This document shows, piece after piece, positions 12,901-24,261 of a DNA stretch of 64,000 bases. Origin of the DNA: Coccinella septempunctata (lineage: Eukaryota > Arthropoda > Insecta > Coleoptera > Coccinellidae); the NCBI RefSeq assembly GCF_907165205.1, contig NC_058194.1, forward strand, positions 24,986,856 to 25,050,855. Direction: 5' to 3'. A program made the translations under genes and the position numbers. Each line of letters starts with the position of its first letter. Position 1 is the stretch's first letter. The notes under the pieces were generated by a model. The model saw only the letters and a program-made list of their open reading frames with translations. It made no database searches and was not told the DNA's origin.

Positions 12901-14471
12901 TCTAAGATTCCATATGATTGACAGATTGAATGAAAAAAATGTCAATGACATTAAACTCTGAAGTAACCCTTAATAGAGAGGAAAAATTTTGCTAACAGAT
13001 TAAAGAAGTAAGTTCAGGAATGAATCCTCTCTCAATTCGATTAAAAGTAAACAACCCAAAGTCATTGGAGTTTAGCTAAAATTAGAATTTTCATGGAAAA
13101 TACGGAGCATTGACAGTAAATATTTTCAGACCGGTTAAATGTGTTGATTATCGTTGAAGTTGTATTTTACAACAATGGAGTTAGTGGAGAATACCAAAGA
13201 TGACCATAATGGTATGGTAGGAAATGAGTGTTCTTCCCAAAAACTTATTCAATTGAAAAAAGAAAATGCATAATATGGAAACAAGATTAATTGATAAGCA
13301 TTCCTGGGATCGTGAATTTGCCAACAAATTAGTTATACACTCGTTTCTCAAGTTAAATTCATTTCCATAAATACGACGAACGCACTTATTTTCACTTCGA
13401 TGAGAAAATAGAGAAAACTTGAGTACCTATACGTGTTCGTCTTTTCATGTTGGATTCTTGAATGATTTTCTCTTATTAGATCCAATGGAAACGAATTCCA
13501 TTATATGGTGATTTTGAATCATTGTTCATATCATTCTAGTTCTCTAGAGTTCTATCTTTCTGAGATATCATAAGCAATAAATAGTTATTTAATGCAAAGC
13601 ATGGGTAAGAGAACTGGAACTTTGAAATAAATTGATGAATTCCCAGAGTTGGATAAATCTTTATGCCAGTTGGAATCCATCGTTCAAATGCCTCATTTAA
13701 CATCATTTTGTTTGTGTATTTTTTGTACCATACCACCAAGAACAATACCCAAGATAATCTCTACAAAAAATCGATGAATTTCTCATCAAAAAAACTATAA
13801 AATAAACAGAAATATACACAAAATACTCTCGAAATTAAAAGAAGGAAAGCACTCAAGAAACACCAACTGGTTTAAATAATCAAAAAGCCATATATAAGTT
13901 TTAATATGGAAATAAGGTTTTTTGAGAGGACCTGGGAAGCTTATTAATTGTAGTTTTTGCTTACTTTTTCGAATTTAGTTGATTTCAATATCTGTCTATG
14001 CCCATATATGGAAAATGAAGGAATATAAACAATTGTTTGAGGGAACTAGTCAACCATATATTCTTAATATTTTTCTTCTATGTGGGGCATATTCATTACA
14101 TATATGAGTTTACTGGAAAGGTAATAACATCCAGAAAAAGTAATTGTTGATATGGAATGTTCTGACAAATCGGGAAGAACTTCCTAATTCTTGAAATTAG
14201 ATAACCCTTTCATTATGCCCCCCTTTCTCGAGCAATACGATATCCTCAGGCATTTTCGTAACTGCAGTCATAAAGTTACGCGTTTGTTCATGCATCAGTG
14301 CACAATGATACACTCAAAACATTCCAGCCTTCTAAAAACATTAAACGTTACACGAAGTACCAACCGACCAGTTTCGGTATCGGTGGCCGAATCACACCTT
14401 CGCCTTTAAATTAAATGACCCATGATTAACATTTCTCCATTTGGCTCGAAGAACTATGTACTGTTCTTTAT
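6967..14471. other. Gene-poor stretch upstream of peroxidase
   Basis: I see no supported gene in these 7.5 kb. Open frames are all under 90 codons, lack splice-linked continuation and show no recognisable motif. The peroxidase promoter and first untranslated exon(s) probably lie here; the somewhat less AT-rich part around 8500-8820 is the best candidate, without proof. Small symmetric pieces include GTGACTCCT at 9315-9323, inverted at 9421-9429 around several AAAAAAGTTT repeats. Confidence 0.5.
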
Positions 14472-14641
14472 GGCTTTGTTTTGGTTCGCACTTGAGGCGG
14501 TTCCGAATCGGTTCAAAGTAGTGGAGCAGCAATGCTATGGGGAGCTCCACGCATGCTATGCGCGAGCTTACGCTTAATAAATAAATGTGCGACTGTTGTG
14601 AACCGTTCTGGAACCATCCTAAAAGCGAACCAAAACAGGCC
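14472..14641. mobile_element. 170-bp MITE-like element with ~43-bp inverted termini
   Basis: The left end (GGCTTTGTTTTGGTTCGC, then GGTTCC and CGGTTCA blocks) is mirrored at the right end (GCGAACCAAAACAGGCC, preceded by TGAACCG and GGAACC). The arms are imperfect but long, with a ~80-bp core and no open frame. The target duplication is unclear (TTAT on each side is possible), so the superfamily is not assigned. Confidence 0.6.
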
Positions 14642-16076
14642 TTATGCCTTTCGTTGTTGAATTAATGGATCTATGGTTGCTATTTATGGATCCGCTGTTA
14701 TGGAGTAGTTCAGTACAGTGGACTAATGTGCTGTTACCGAACTATTTGGGTTGTGGAATGGTCGCATTTTTCTATTCGTAGGAGAATAGTGAAAAAATGC
14801 AGGTCATTCTGTTCATTAATTACTGTCCGATACGCACTTGTCATATAATTTGTATGCATATGGCACCAGCTAGATAGGAGATATTCGGGGAAATGATTAG
14901 AAAAGAATGCTTTAATTGTTTGGAAAGTTGAAATTGGAGTCAACGTCGTTTTATAAGGTTTCCAACCCATCGATTTACAAAAGTTTCTTCCAAACAAAAC
15001 CTATACAATTATCTACCAATTATTGCGACAGTCTCTTTACTTAGGTCATAAGAAACATTCTACTATTTACGTCTGGCTAAACTGATGCCACCTTTTGCCC
15101 ATATGGAGGTGGTGTGTGATAATAGCAGATAGTTTTTCCTTTAAAAGAGACTTAAATAAACATTATGTCTGGATCAGTTCCTAATATAAGGTGAAATCTC
15201 CAAATTCTTCCTGGAAATCATGAATTATCCTTTTTTTGGATTCTACATATCTCAAAATATAATCATTTGATACTGAAGATCAAAATTCAATTTTCATCAT
15301 AAAAGGGAATATCTTCTTGTCATGAAAATGGAAACGAAGTATCTGGCTATGGAAACAAGTGGTCCAACGAATGAAACTAAAGGGTTTCGTATGATTTTGG
15401 TAGTACTTGTAGTTCTGAACTCAATTCCATTTGATATCGCTCTTGGAACAGCTCTAATTGGATCATAAATTTATGGTGCATAATACATCAACAGGATGTG
15501 AAAAAATCGATGCAATCACCTTGACAACTTTTCAAATAGCAAATTAACAACATATCTTGACAAAATGCCAGTCCCAAAATATATCCGTTAGCATTGAAGG
15601 CTTCCTGTCGAAAATGGACAGTAGGTAACGAAATTTCTGGGAACAGCAAGTACCTTGGCATTTCGCAAAATTACGTGCTACTTTTGAAAGTGACTTGAAG
15701 TTGAATAGAACGTTTGTCACTTCCATGATACTGACATTTTCGAATCATCTGAATGTATCATTATAAGTACGGTTCCTTACTTGGTAGAAGATGAATAATT
15801 GCTTTGACATCTAACAAAAGGCTTAATATGGAAACATGAATATTGCAGATCGATATCTCGTTGATTACCTGTCTGTTAACAGCTAGTATAAAGAGTTAAC
15901 TTCACTGTCTCAGAATATTGCGGATAGTCGAAAATATTGACTGTGATTCCATGAATTCATGAAGAGAAAGAAGGTAATCTTGGTGCGGGTCCACAGTTGT
16001 TCGCAATCTCTAGGATTATGCGTTTTCAACAAGAACAATAATTTACGGTTTCAACATGATTTAGAGAACTAGCATA
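14642..16076. other. Intergenic DNA, no gene seen
   Basis: AT-rich sequence without recognisable coding, RNA or repeat structure. It ends at the TA dinucleotide (16075-16076) flanking the next element. Confidence 0.5.
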
Positions 16077-17615
16077 TACTCCATTCTCTTTTATTTCAGC
16101 ACTCGGTTGGCCATGGAAATTTGACACATTTCATTCTGTATAGTAAGAAAATGTGGGGTTATGAAGCTTGTCAAAACATTATTGGGTTTTAAATCAACGC
16201 TATTGTCCGTTCTACGTAAAAGTTTCTGTTAGTAGGTATTTTATCGCAATGTCGAATCTCTTCTGAAAATATGTGACGAACATAAATGAAGTTTATACAA
16301 ACCGTAGATAGAGGAAAGAGAAGATACCGCATTGCGCAGCTTCCAAGGAGGGCTCTCTGTGTCCAACTTCAACTTGTTTTTGTTTATGTTTACCCCAATC
16401 CGAATTTATCTTTTTCGGCATATTTGCCACAAATTACACAATTTCCTGGCATGCCGACAACGAAATTCTTGATACTCAAGTCTTAAAACGAACGAAACAC
16501 TATTACATCTAACACAAATACGATAATTAACATTCAAATATTGGGGTAAACGTAAACAACCATGGAGTAGATGCACAGTAATGTCAACAAAAACATAGAG
16601 ATGTTGGACACACTTTTCTTATTGTTTACGTTATCTTCCCCTTCCTCTATCTACGATACAAACTGATTGAAGGCATACCAAATCCAGTTATTTGCATGGA
16701 AAATACAAGAGATCAGTATAACATCGTAATATGCACTAGCTTGAGGAGAGTTAATGTTCGATATCTTCTTTGGCTGAAGTTAGAATACGTTACGTTATCA
16801 GTTGTAGATCTCAAAAATATTAACCCGAAGATGAAATGCTTATGATGCAGTGGTTGTGAATGGGTATCTCCTGAAGGAATTAACAGATAATTACAAGAAT
16901 GTTAAATACTTCAACAAAAATCATCTTGCATCAATGGAAGTAAAAGGTATTGGAGGAAGTTTAAAGTCAAGATGAACTTCACCTTTGAACAAAAATTTCA
17001 CATGAATAAACAATTAACAGGACAACTGGCTCGTGTTTGTGGCTGTTCATCTCAAATACATTTGATATAATAATAATAGTTAGGTATTTATTGGTACCTT
17101 AAGACATTTACAATGTATAGGACAAGTCAAATGAAAAATAGAAAAATCAATTTTCGGGAACTTATTCTGCGATGACATTCATCGAAAACTCCTGTAGTAA
17201 ACTTTTCGCATTCACTCAAACATAAAATTCTCAAATGCCACCACTTTTTTGGGTCTTCGCATAGAAGGAAATTCTTTGTCATCCTCTTAATTCACAATCC
17301 TTTTAATTGTTTCAATATTCTGCTGAAATATAAGTCGTCTAGATTCAGATGAAACATTATATAAATTCTCTTACATTGAATATGTTCGCTACCGTCTGAC
17401 GTATTGTGGATTTTAGAATATCAGGATATAACTATTTGAATGAGCGGACCTGAATTTTAAATAGCACTTCCTGAAACCCGGTTTCTTTTTTCAATCACTT
17501 TCGGCATTTTCGTAATCAAAGTTGATATTAGTTGTGGCAACGGTTCTATGACATTAACGACATTTCATGAGTGCCAACCTTACTCCGTTCTGCTAAAATA
17601 AATGTAAATGGAGTA
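16077..17615 (+). mobile_element. TA-flanked inverted-terminal-repeat transposon, copy A (split by a MITE)
   Basis: The element begins TACTCCATT and ends AATGGAGTA, with a TA on each side (16075-16076 and 17616-17617), as Tc1/mariner-type insertions have. The subterminal TTTATTTCAGCACTCGG is mirrored near the right end as TGCTAAAATAAA. Its whole length matches copy B at 18309-19467 in inverted orientation. Without the inserted 353-bp MITE and its 8-bp target duplication it is about 1.18 kb. The reading frames are broken, so it is inactive or non-autonomous. Confidence 0.75.
16303..16655. mobile_element. 353-bp MITE inserted in copy A, 8-bp target duplication
   Basis: The termini CGTAGATAGAGGAA are inverted at the two ends (right end TTCCTCTATCTACG). 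Longer mirrored blocks continue inward, including GTGTCCAAC and GTTTACCCCAAT. The 8-bp direct repeat ATACAAAC flanks it at 16295-16302 and 16656-16663. Copy B carries the same host sequence with ATACAAAC once and no insert, which is an empty site. An 8-bp duplication fits hAT, P or Merlin families; the termini do not clearly name one. There is no meaningful open frame. Confidence 0.85.
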
Positions 17616-18308
17616 TATCTATAGAATCTCCAAGTTGTGTGTTTTCCATGCCATTCAATTCGTTAGACTACACACAAGGGGTTGTCAAAAAAAATTATAT
17701 AAAAGACCCACTATATTTTTTGACAAGAAAACATCTCTTCAATTTTTTCGCAACTATGTATTCATTTACACCCTGTATACTCTTCTATAGGGTATTGAAA
17801 TTACACTCCATAATAGGAGCTGCTTTTTCCATTAGCCCACTAGTATTATCAACGATTTGTGATGCTTCTATTGGAGGAGATCGCTTTTCTGAATCCATAT
17901 TCAAGTGGTGAAATTAATTATGTATCGCACTTATTTAATCTTTTAATCATGCAGACTACACAATCAAGATCGGTACTTTCTCATCGCGTGAAAGTAATAT
18001 CATACAAATTGTCCATTTCAGCTCTTTTATCTGCTATCCCCAACTTTCGATGCTCATTTTCGCTAAGAATCACTTCGGGGAATTGTTAGAACTCGGTATG
18101 TAGTTCATTTATTCCATAAATCGAGCGAAGCGACATTTTTTTGAGGCTCACCATTTAAGGCAGTAGATAATCAGGAGAATTTCAATCGGCTCTGTTGTAA
18201 ACACGTTCGTAACGGCAATTATCCGTTTGAAGAAAGGTGGTGAATGACTCATACAGGATCCTACAGTGTTCACGAGGTGTTTCTCTGACAACTTGTCCAA
18301 AATAAGTA
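17616..18308. other. Spacer between the two inverted transposon copies
   Basis: 693 bp without a gene. At 17676-17777 it holds a terminus-like sequence ending TTTACACCCTGTA. A relative with TTCGCAACTA and the same end occurs at 62836-62864, so this is a solo end of another repeat family. Confidence 0.5.
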
Positions 18309-19467
18309 TACTCCATTCAAATTAATTTTAGCAGTCGGTTGGCAATGAAATAATTTTCTCAAGTTTTTGTAACTAGAACGGAATAAGGTTGGCACTCATT
18401 AAATTAATATTACGAAAATGCCGAAAGAAAAAAGAGACAGGGTTTCAGGAAGTGCTATTTAGAATTCAGGTCCGCTCATTCAAATAGTTATACATACCCT
18501 GATATTCTAAAATCCACAATACGTCAGACGGTAGCAAACATATTCAATGTAAGAGAATTTATATAATGTTTCATCTGAATCTGAATATTTCAGCTGAATA
18601 TTTCCACCATCAGAAAGATTGTGAATGAAGAGATGACAAAGAATTTCCCTCTATTGGGAGACCCAAAAAAGTGGTGGCATTTGAGAATTTTATGTTTGAG
18701 AGAATTAATGCGAAAAGTTTACTAGAGGATTTTCGAATAGAGTTCCCGAAAATTGATTTTTATATTTTTCAGTTAACTTGTCCTATACATTGTAAATGTC
18801 TTAAGGTACCAATAAATACCTAATTTTTATTATTAGGTATATCAATGTATAAAGATGATCAGCCACAAAATACTTGCCAGTTGTCCTGTTAATTGTTTAT
18901 TCATGTGAAATTTTTGTTCAAAGGTGTAGTTCATCTTGACTTGAAACTTCCTTTAATTCCTTTTACTTATATTGATGCAAGATGATTTTTGTTGAAGAAT
19001 TTAACATTCTTGTAATTATCTGTTAATTCCTTCGGGAGATACCCATTCCCAACCACTGCAGCATATGCATTTAATCTTTGGGTTAATATTTTTGTAATCT
19101 ACAACTGATGTAACGTATTCAAACTTTAGACAAAGAAGATAACGAACATTAACTCTCCACAAGCTAGTGCATATTATGATATTATACTGATCTCTTGTTT
19201 TTTCCATGCAAATAACTGGATTTGGTATGCCTTCAATAAGTTTGTATAACCTTCAATTATGTTCGTCACATATTTTCCGAAGAGATTCGACATTGTAATA
19301 AAATCCGTAATAACAGAAACTTTTACGTAGAACGGGCAACATAGCGTTGACTTAAAACCCAAAAATGTTTTGACAAGCGTCATAACCCCACATTTTCGTA
19401 CTATACAGAGTGAAATGTGTCGAATTTCCATGGCCAACCGAGTGCTAAAATAAAAGTGAATGGAGTA
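18309..19467 (-). mobile_element. TA-flanked inverted-terminal-repeat transposon, copy B
   Basis: This 1159-bp relative of copy A lies in the opposite orientation, with the same TACTCCATT/AATGGAGTA ends and TA flanks (18307-18308 and 19468-19469). On the plus strand, inside it, fragments read MPKEKRDRV (near 18418), then ILKSTIRQTVANIFNV (near 18510), then STIRKIVNEEMTKNFPLLGD (near 18602). These are separated by stops or frame changes. The pieces resemble a helix-turn-helix region of a transposase but are too broken to assign firmly. Confidence 0.7.
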
Positions 19468-19623
19468 TAGATATATTTCGATGGAACAAGTCGGTAGTTT
19501 AGAATTATCTGAACACACAATTATAAAGATATACTTATTTATTTTATATCAACAAACACCTTACAGAATTTCAAATATAAAATTATTACGTCCCCCCCAA
19601 AATCACTCCTAGAACCGCCACTG
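19468..19623 (-). mobile_element. hAT-like terminal fragment (CAGTGGCGGTTC end)
   Basis: Read on the minus strand it starts CAGTGGCGGTTCTAGG and continues to AATTCTGTAAGGTGTTTGTTG. The same layout recurs at 46694-46790 (+), and the end plus its first ~80 bp recurs at 43380-43473 (-). CAGTGGCG-type ends are typical of hAT elements in insects. Only one end is present here. Confidence 0.5.
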
Positions 19624-20588
19624 ATTTGTCATTAAAACGAACGAAACAAAGATTATACTTTTTAACCCTCTAATGCCCAAGTTTTTTTTTCATTTTTAAA
19701 ATTATTTCCGTATAGTTTCAAGTTAGCTTATGTATAATCTACATCTTTTTTTCGCAAATAGTTAACTGATTTACATTAACACCTGTTCTCACAAAATGAA
19801 CCTATACTGAAGGCGGACATGGGCAGTTGAACTAAACTGGTCACAGGGAATAATTTTGTATCCACTTATATGAAACCAGCCTCAAGGCGGAATTGGGTAT
19901 TAGAGGGATAATCTTTGGAACGAAAGATATAAAAATCTGTGATCGTGTTAGGGGTGGATAAATCGATAGTCGACAAATTTTTTTTTCCTCCAAATGCTCC
20001 ATTATCTTCAGAAACAATGAGAAAAAAATTCGTTTGATTTCTACTCTGCAATCTGAAAGGCGAAAAACATCTAATGACTTTCCTAAGATATTAAAATTCG
20101 ATATATCTTGACTATTTTGCCGGATTTGGTTGCATACTTATTCATAAGAAACGCTGCGGGCGTGAATAATTAATATTTACACAAGCGAATTATGTACCTA
20201 TCGAATCTGTGTATAGGAAATATGATACGTGAATTTTCGACGTTCTCCGACACCAATAAATCAGTGACATCATCACAACTCATCTTCTCTTCTTGTGTTC
20301 CGCAAATGGCCACTTCTGATGCAGATGTAATGGCTGGAAGCATTTCAAGCGTACTGTTGGAGAAATTGATTTATTATGCAACTCGTAGTATTGGCAAATT
20401 CAATGTTGGGTTACTTCTTCCGCGCTTCTAATAATCCCCATATCGACATTGAATATTGGATAATCGTATCATGTGATTCTTATCGAATGTGTGCGATCTG
20501 AAACCCTGGATGTGTTTCGTTAGAACTTGTGCAATTTCTACTCGAATGCTCATCGTGAAAACATTTTCAAATTTCTGAATATACGAGG
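19624..20588. other. Intergenic DNA, no gene seen
   Basis: AT-rich, with only short open frames and no similarity I can recognise. Confidence 0.5.
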
Positions 20589-20673
20589 ATATATTGTACA
20601 ATTAGAATAAGGGGTTATGGGAATGGATGAAAAATTTTCTGATCTTCTCTTTTATTCTAATTGTACGATATAT
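20589..20673. repeat. Short hairpin beside a mariner end
   Basis: ATATATTGTACAATTAGAATAA (20589-20610) is inverted at 20652-20673 with one mismatch, around a 41-bp loop. It is preceded by ACGAGGAT (20583-20590), so this spot also reads as a mariner terminus (ACGAGGATATATTG), 106 bp before the true mariner copy. Confidence 0.6.
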
Positions 20674-20688
20674 TGGGAGTTAAATTAC

Positions 20689-21989
20689 TTCGAGGATATA
20701 TTGATATCTAGTTAGCCTAGACCAATTCCATGCATAAAAAAAATATTGCGTTACCATAGCAACGAACAATAACTCATTAGAAGAGTCAGTGTGAAGTTTG
20801 AGGTCAAAAAAGTAAACGTTACGCAATAAATCAAAAGAAAGAAGACGTCCACCGAAATTGTGAAAATCGAAAAATTTTAGTATCGAGCCATCATCAAGTA
20901 CCTGTATTTAAAAGGGTTAAGAGGTGAGCAGATTTACGAAGATATGCTTAATACCCTTGGTGATCAATGTCCTTCGTATGCGACAGTGAAAAATTGGACT
21001 GCAAGCTTCAAGAGAGGTAAATTTTCCATGGAAGATGATGACCGATCGGGAAGGCCAGTTTCTGTGTCAGTCGCTGAAAATATCGATGCAGTTCATGACA
21101 TGACTTTATCAGAACGTCGAATTGGGCTGAAACAGGTATTTATCTGAAGCACTGAATATTTTCATACGAACGCGTTTATCATATAGTTCGCGTCAATTTG
21201 TATATACATGAGAAAAATTGCTGCAAAATGGTTCCCCAAATGTTTGAATTTTGACCAAAAACGTGCAAGGGTAGAAGCATCGCGTTCGATCTGTGCTCGT
21301 TTTGAAAACGATCTAGACTTCTTAAACCGAATTATTTTTATGAATGAGACTTGGGTACATTTCCACGATCCAGAACCAAAGTAACAATCGATGAAATGGA
21401 GACACTCTGGTTCTTCTAGACCTAAGAAGTTTCGTATACAAAAATCTGCTGGAAAAGTTCTTGCTTCAGTTTTTTGGGATTGCCATGTAGTAGGTAATCA
21501 TGATTGATTTTTTGGATAAGGGTAGAACAATAATCGAAGATTACTATTCGATATTACTGACCACTCAACGGAAAAAAATTAAGGAGAAAAGACGCAGAAA
21601 GCTACCAGAGTTGTTTTATTTTTGCAGGACAACTCCTCTGCACACAAATCTCATGTTGCCATTCGAAAAATTCGTGATTTAGGGTTTGAATTATTAGAAT
21701 ACCCCCCTTATTCGCCAGATTTGGCTCCATCCGACTATCATCTCTTTCCTCAACTGAAAAAAGTTTAAAAGGTCGTAAATTTTCTTCCAACGAGGAGGTA
21801 ATAAAAGCTGTGGAGGTCTGGTTTGCAGAGCAAGAAGAAACATTTTTTTGAAAGGTCTAGAGACGTTGCAGGTTCGCTGTAATAAATGTATCCAATTAAG
21901 AGGAGAATATGTTGAGTAATAAAATATTTTGACATTGATATTTTATTTGTTTCTGTAGTAGGCTAAGAATTTCTCAATATATCCTCGTA
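20689..21989 (+). pseudogene. Mariner transposon copy M1, dead transposase
   Basis: A ~1.3-kb element, the usual mariner length, with ends ending in CGAGGATATATTG. The transposase starts near 20849; its first codon is ACG instead of ATG, and a stop follows shortly. LRGEQIYEDMLNTLGD, DDRSGRPVSVSVAEN and later WDCH, KGRTIIEDYYS and SPDLAPSDYHLFP place it in the mariner family (cut-and-paste DDD transposase). Several frameshifts break it. The first catalytic Asp is changed: the motif reads FMNETW instead of the expected MDETW. The copy cannot be active. Confidence 0.88.
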
Positions 21990-22800
21990 AATTGCTTTTA
22001 TATGAAAGATTCACACAATTCTTTGACGAGGAACTATTGATTCGCACTGTGTATTTGTTCTTCTAAATGGCCCGATTTTTCAAATAACCGAGGGCCTTAG
22101 CAAGTCTGAATCCATCCCTGTCCTAAGTTAACGGATCGATCAATTCATGGAACTTTTGCGACATTTCAATCCCTACTATCTAATGCTCAAACACGATTTC
22201 CACAAATTTGAAAATTCCAAATAATTGCAACATCCTTGACGGTACCGAGAGCAATTAGCAAATTAAGGTAAATAGAGGCCTGCTTCATTCCGAACCATTT
22301 ACGGATCTCGCATATCCATGCTAATTGAACGATTCAATAATTAATTGAGATATTTAGTATTGATTATGGCCGATAATGCGTGACTGCTCGAGAAGCTGGT
22401 CTTTGCGTGAATTTTTTCCGCTTCATTTTGATTTATAGAAGGCAAGACTGCTGGACCGCATACGGTTCACTTTTACCTCATGCTGTAACTCGATCGGTCT
22501 AATTTTTTTCTCAAGGATGTTTCGAGTATGGGCTCAGTAAGAGTGAAACGTTTATGTCTAGGTGTCTATACACTCTAGAGTCACTGATTCAAAGTCGTGA
22601 CTTGGATTAGATGGCGAAAACATTTACCTAGACGGTGAAATAAATAGTGAAAAATTACTGTTTCATTTTGAGAAATGGAAAATATCTTGGAGTTAATTTC
22701 AATAAACTTTCCAATGGAATTATAGAATATGCTTTGGAATGACAGAAATCTCTAGGCCCCAGAATTTGCCTTCGTAGTTCTACCTGAAAAAGACATACTG
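21990..22800. other. Intergenic DNA, no gene seen
   Basis: No coding or structural signal found between the mariner copy and the next repeat. Confidence 0.5.
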
Positions 22801-23632
22801 TACAGGGTATCCTAAATTAATTGATTTTGGTTGTTTTTGGTAGGTATCTATATAGTTCTAGACTAAATATGTAAAATCGATTAAAGAATCCTGAGCTCGA
22901 TTTTCGTGAAAAGTCTATTAGTGGAAACCATTTCACGACATCTTCATTTGTCTTGAAGATATAACCAAATTTTGATATTTTGTCTGCTACGATGTGCAAT
23001 AGATTGTTTGTCAGGAATAGACAGATTTATAGGGACCTAAAATGGGAAACCATAACGGAATTCATGAACAGAAAAGCCGAGAAATAATTCGAAACAGCGA
23101 AAAACCATCCGAATCAAGAACTCAGGAGACTAGTGGACTACGACCCAGAGGAAGACAAAAGGAGAATGCGAATTTACCGAAGGAGACCAAGAGATCGATT
23201 AAAAAGATATTAAAATAAGAACTGAAACTTATTGATTAATCCAATAAATTGTTATCCAATAGAGGATAAACACATAAATCCCTGCACGATAGTGTGCGAG
23301 AAGAAAACCGACTAAGAGATGAACGGTTTATAGGCAAATGCCCGGAACCAATATTCAAGAAGCAGTTGATGGTTTTTAGTGGGTCTCGAGCTCAATAGAG
23401 TGAGAATCCCCACACTTGTTCCCCCTCAGGAGAGGTTGGTTCGTTTGACTTGCAGATTCTACCCCTGCTACACAAAAAAAAAATTATCGATTATGGAAAT
23501 GTGCCATATTATTATATTTACCCCTATTTCTAGATTAAGACAGTAATTTTTCATTATTTCTTTCCCGTTTACACCTATCTAGACTAGAAGAACCAGAAAC
23601 AGCCGAAATCAAGCAGTTTAGGATACCCTGTA
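22801..23632. mobile_element. TACAGGGTATCC-ended inverted-repeat element
   Basis: The left end TACAGGGTATCCTAAA, followed by TTGATTT and TGTTTTTGGT blocks, is mirrored at the right end (ACCAGAAACAGCC, GAAATCAAGCAGTTTAGGATA, CCCTGTA). The interior carries a fragment of a jockey-like retrotransposon. A related left-end segment occurs alone at 47920-48035. The element's last TA is also the first TA of the following fold-back element. Confidence 0.7.
23013..23213 (+). pseudogene. C-terminal fragment of a jockey-like non-LTR reverse transcriptase
   Basis: One frame reads RNRQIYRDLKWETITEFMNR, one in-frame TAA, then FETAKNHPNQELRRLVDYDP and a basic end RRRPRDRLKRY before TAA. The N..IY.DL...TI.EF....EK.F..A..HPN pattern is the usual end of jockey-clade polyproteins. 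It is nested inside the 22801-23632 element, which must have picked it up or been hit by it. It cannot encode an active enzyme. Confidence 0.7.
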
Positions 23633-24261
23633 CAGGGTGGTCAAAATTCGTTGTCTACTGAAAGGATCTCGAGAACTATAGCAGCTAGAAGAAAACGGAT
23701 GACACATTTTCGAGCTCTTTTTCGGAGAAACAAAGAATGGTGGAAACCGCAGCCTCCTACGATAGTTCGTTTTTGAGTTTGACAATTTCGTATAATTCTC
23801 ATAGCTTTTTTGTCTTTGAAATTACAAATCTGAAACTTGATCCTTCTGTAGGCACTTTTTTACGTAGAATTCACTGATGAGCTCAAAATATTTTTTCATC
23901 TCGAATTCTCGAATCATTAGGTGAACTTTCATTTTTTTAAATGCAAACTCTTAATGAATTTGTTATTTTTTAATTGGAAAAAAATCTTTTTTCAGTAGAT
24001 TCTACGTATGAAAGTGGCTAAGAAGGTTCAATTATCAGATCTGTAACTTCTAAGATGAAAAAGTTATGAGAACTTTTTGGAATCGTCAAAATCTCAATGT
24101 TTGTTTAGATATAACTCGAAATCTAAAAATGATATACCGATTCTGTTTTCAGATTTGGATTATTCATGAAAAAAGAGCTAAAGAATGTGTCATCCCTTTT
24201 TTTCTAGCTGCTATAGTTCTCGAGATCCCTTCAGTAGACAACGAATTTTGCCCACTCTGTA
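23631..24261. mobile_element. Fold-back element, TACAGGGTGG family copy 1
   Basis: Nearly the whole element is palindromic. TACAGGGTGGTCAAAATTCG and GTTGTCTACTG at the left return as CAGTAGACAACGAATTTTG and CCCACTCTGTA at the right. Inner blocks (GATCTCGAGAACTATAGCAG, GATGACACATT, TCTACGTA) are mirrored too. A second copy is at 57236-57869. There is no coding capacity. TA at both edges suggests mobilisation by a Tc1/mariner-type transposase. Confidence 0.75.

Noticed and set aside
14191..14409. Short frame containing RPVSVSVAE, as in mariner transposase
   Set aside because: The match covers about ten residues only; flanking sequence does not align with the mariner copies, so I did not call an element.
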